DNA of 5,547 nt, taken from NCBI GenBank assembly GCA_030654645.1, contig JAURXC010000272.1:1-5547 (forward strand), in the 5' to 3' direction. Source of the stretch: Deltaproteobacteria bacterium (GTDB lineage Bacteria > Desulfobacterota > Desulfuromonadia > Geobacterales > Pseudopelobacteraceae). Shown here in pieces: positions 4,976 to 5,547 of the stretch. The notes under the pieces were generated by a model that had not been told where the DNA came from, did no database searches, and was given only the letters and a program-made list of their open reading frames with translations. Each line of letters opens with the position of its first letter. The first letter of the stretch is position 1. Made by a program: the position numbers and the translations under genes.

Positions 4976-5547
4976 ATGCGTAGCGATACAATTAAAAAAG
5001 GACTTGAGAGGACGCCGCATCGCGCCCTGCTGAAGGGAACCGGTGTACCGCAGAGCCAGATGGACAAGCCGTTCATCGGAGTGGCGACCAGCTTTACCGA
5101 TCTTATCCCCGGCCATGTGGGTATGCGCGATCTCGAACGTTTCATTGAAAAGGGCGTTCATACCGGTGGAGGCCCTTCCTTCTTCTTCGGTATTCCCGGT
5201 GTCTGCGACGGTATGGCCATGGGGCATAAGGGGATGCACTATTCATTGCCGACCCGCGAGCTGATTGCCGATATGGTCGAATCAGTGGCCGAGGCGCACC
5301 GCCTGGACGGCCTGGTGCTCCTGACCAACTGCGACAAGATCACCCCCGGTATGCTGATGGCTGCTGCCCGGCTGGATATCCCCTGTATAGTCGTAACAGC
5401 CGGTCCCATGATGAGTGGCCGCGGTCAGGCCGGGCGCCAGTAGTCACTTGGCTCCGAGACCTTGGAAGCCATGGCCCGTTACCAGGCCGGCGTCCTCCGC
5501 GACAAGGAGCTGCAGGTCTGCGACGACAACGCCTGTCCCGGCATGGG
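4976..5547 (+). pseudogene. ilvD: Dihydroxy-acid dehydratase (ilvD), interrupted by in-frame TAG; 3' end outside window
   Basis: IlvD is the Fe-S dehydratase of valine, leucine and isoleucine synthesis, converting 2,3-dihydroxy-3-methylbutanoate (or -pentanoate) to the 2-keto acid. Family blocks are clear: MRSDTIKKGLERTPHRALL, IPGHVGMRDLE (44-54), CDGMAMGH (77-84) with metal-binding Asp78, SLPTRELIADMVE (90-102), and NCDKITPGMLMAAARL with Fe-S ligand Cys119, Asp120 and the normally carbamylated Lys121, then GPMMSGRG (143-150). Codon 156 (5441-5443) is TAG. In the same frame the similarity resumes at once: SL...ETLEAMARYQAG, then ACPGMG with the expected ligand Cys187. Related proteins, as I recall them, have Tyr at this place (GRKYSL), so one base change from TAC or TAT explains the stop. 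A 155-residue product would lack most of a roughly 550-residue enzyme. AAGGA (4961-4965) is ten bases before the ATG. Nonsense mutation, sequencing error and readthrough are all open. Confidence 0.85.

Noticed and set aside
4919..5239. 106-codon minus-strand ORF opposite ilvD
   Set aside because: It is antisense to strongly conserved ilvD sequence; a shadow ORF.
1..5547. A multi-gene defence, mobile or biosynthetic system
   Set aside because: Genes alternate strand, have separate start signals and unrelated functions. No transposase, integrase, toxin-antitoxin pair, CRISPR repeats or terminal repeats were seen.

Overview
The window looks like ordinary chromosomal DNA of a Geobacter/Pelobacter-type bacterium (Desulfuromonadia). 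The main evidence is the N-terminal part of the dihydroxy-acid dehydratase, which closely matches my memory of the Geobacter IlvD lineage. The moderate-GC coding DNA and G-rich Shine-Dalgarno sites fit. Genus and species cannot be fixed by eye.

Layout. (1) 65-289, minus: a small single-pass membrane protein of unknown function with a C8 homopolymer inside the gene. (2) 464-2281, plus: a 605-residue type IA topoisomerase with all catalytic motifs. It has no zinc ribbons and ends in a short module typical of accessory topoisomerases. A 6-codon ORF with the only good Shine-Dalgarno overlaps its start, and a strong terminator follows. (3) 2343-2610: AT-rich intergenic DNA with inverted repeats and TATAAT boxes. 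(4) 2611-3096, plus: a YehS/DUF1456 protein with two repeats. (5) 3106-3780, minus and convergent: an SRAP (YedK/HMCES) abasic-site protein that keeps Cys2 and His160 but has Ile in place of the conserved active-site Glu. (6) 3781-4074: a divergent regulatory region with a perfect inverted repeat, a doubtful 40-codon ORF and a 5-codon ORF. (7) 4075-4854, plus: methylmalonyl-CoA decarboxylase (scpB). (8) 4976 to the window end, plus: ilvD, interrupted by an in-frame TAG at codon 156 with the frame and family similarity intact on both sides.

The genes do not form one pathway or operon. Each main gene appears to have its own start signals, and strands alternate. Two (topoisomerase, SRAP) concern DNA topology and damage, and two (ScpB, IlvD) concern acyl-CoA and branched-chain amino-acid metabolism. 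I do not see a convincing new multi-gene system, CRISPR array, tRNA, rRNA, insertion sequence or prophage. The points most worth a second look are the amber codon in ilvD, the altered SRAP active site, the mini-ORFs just before the topoisomerase and scpB starts, and the structured spacer at 2343-2460.
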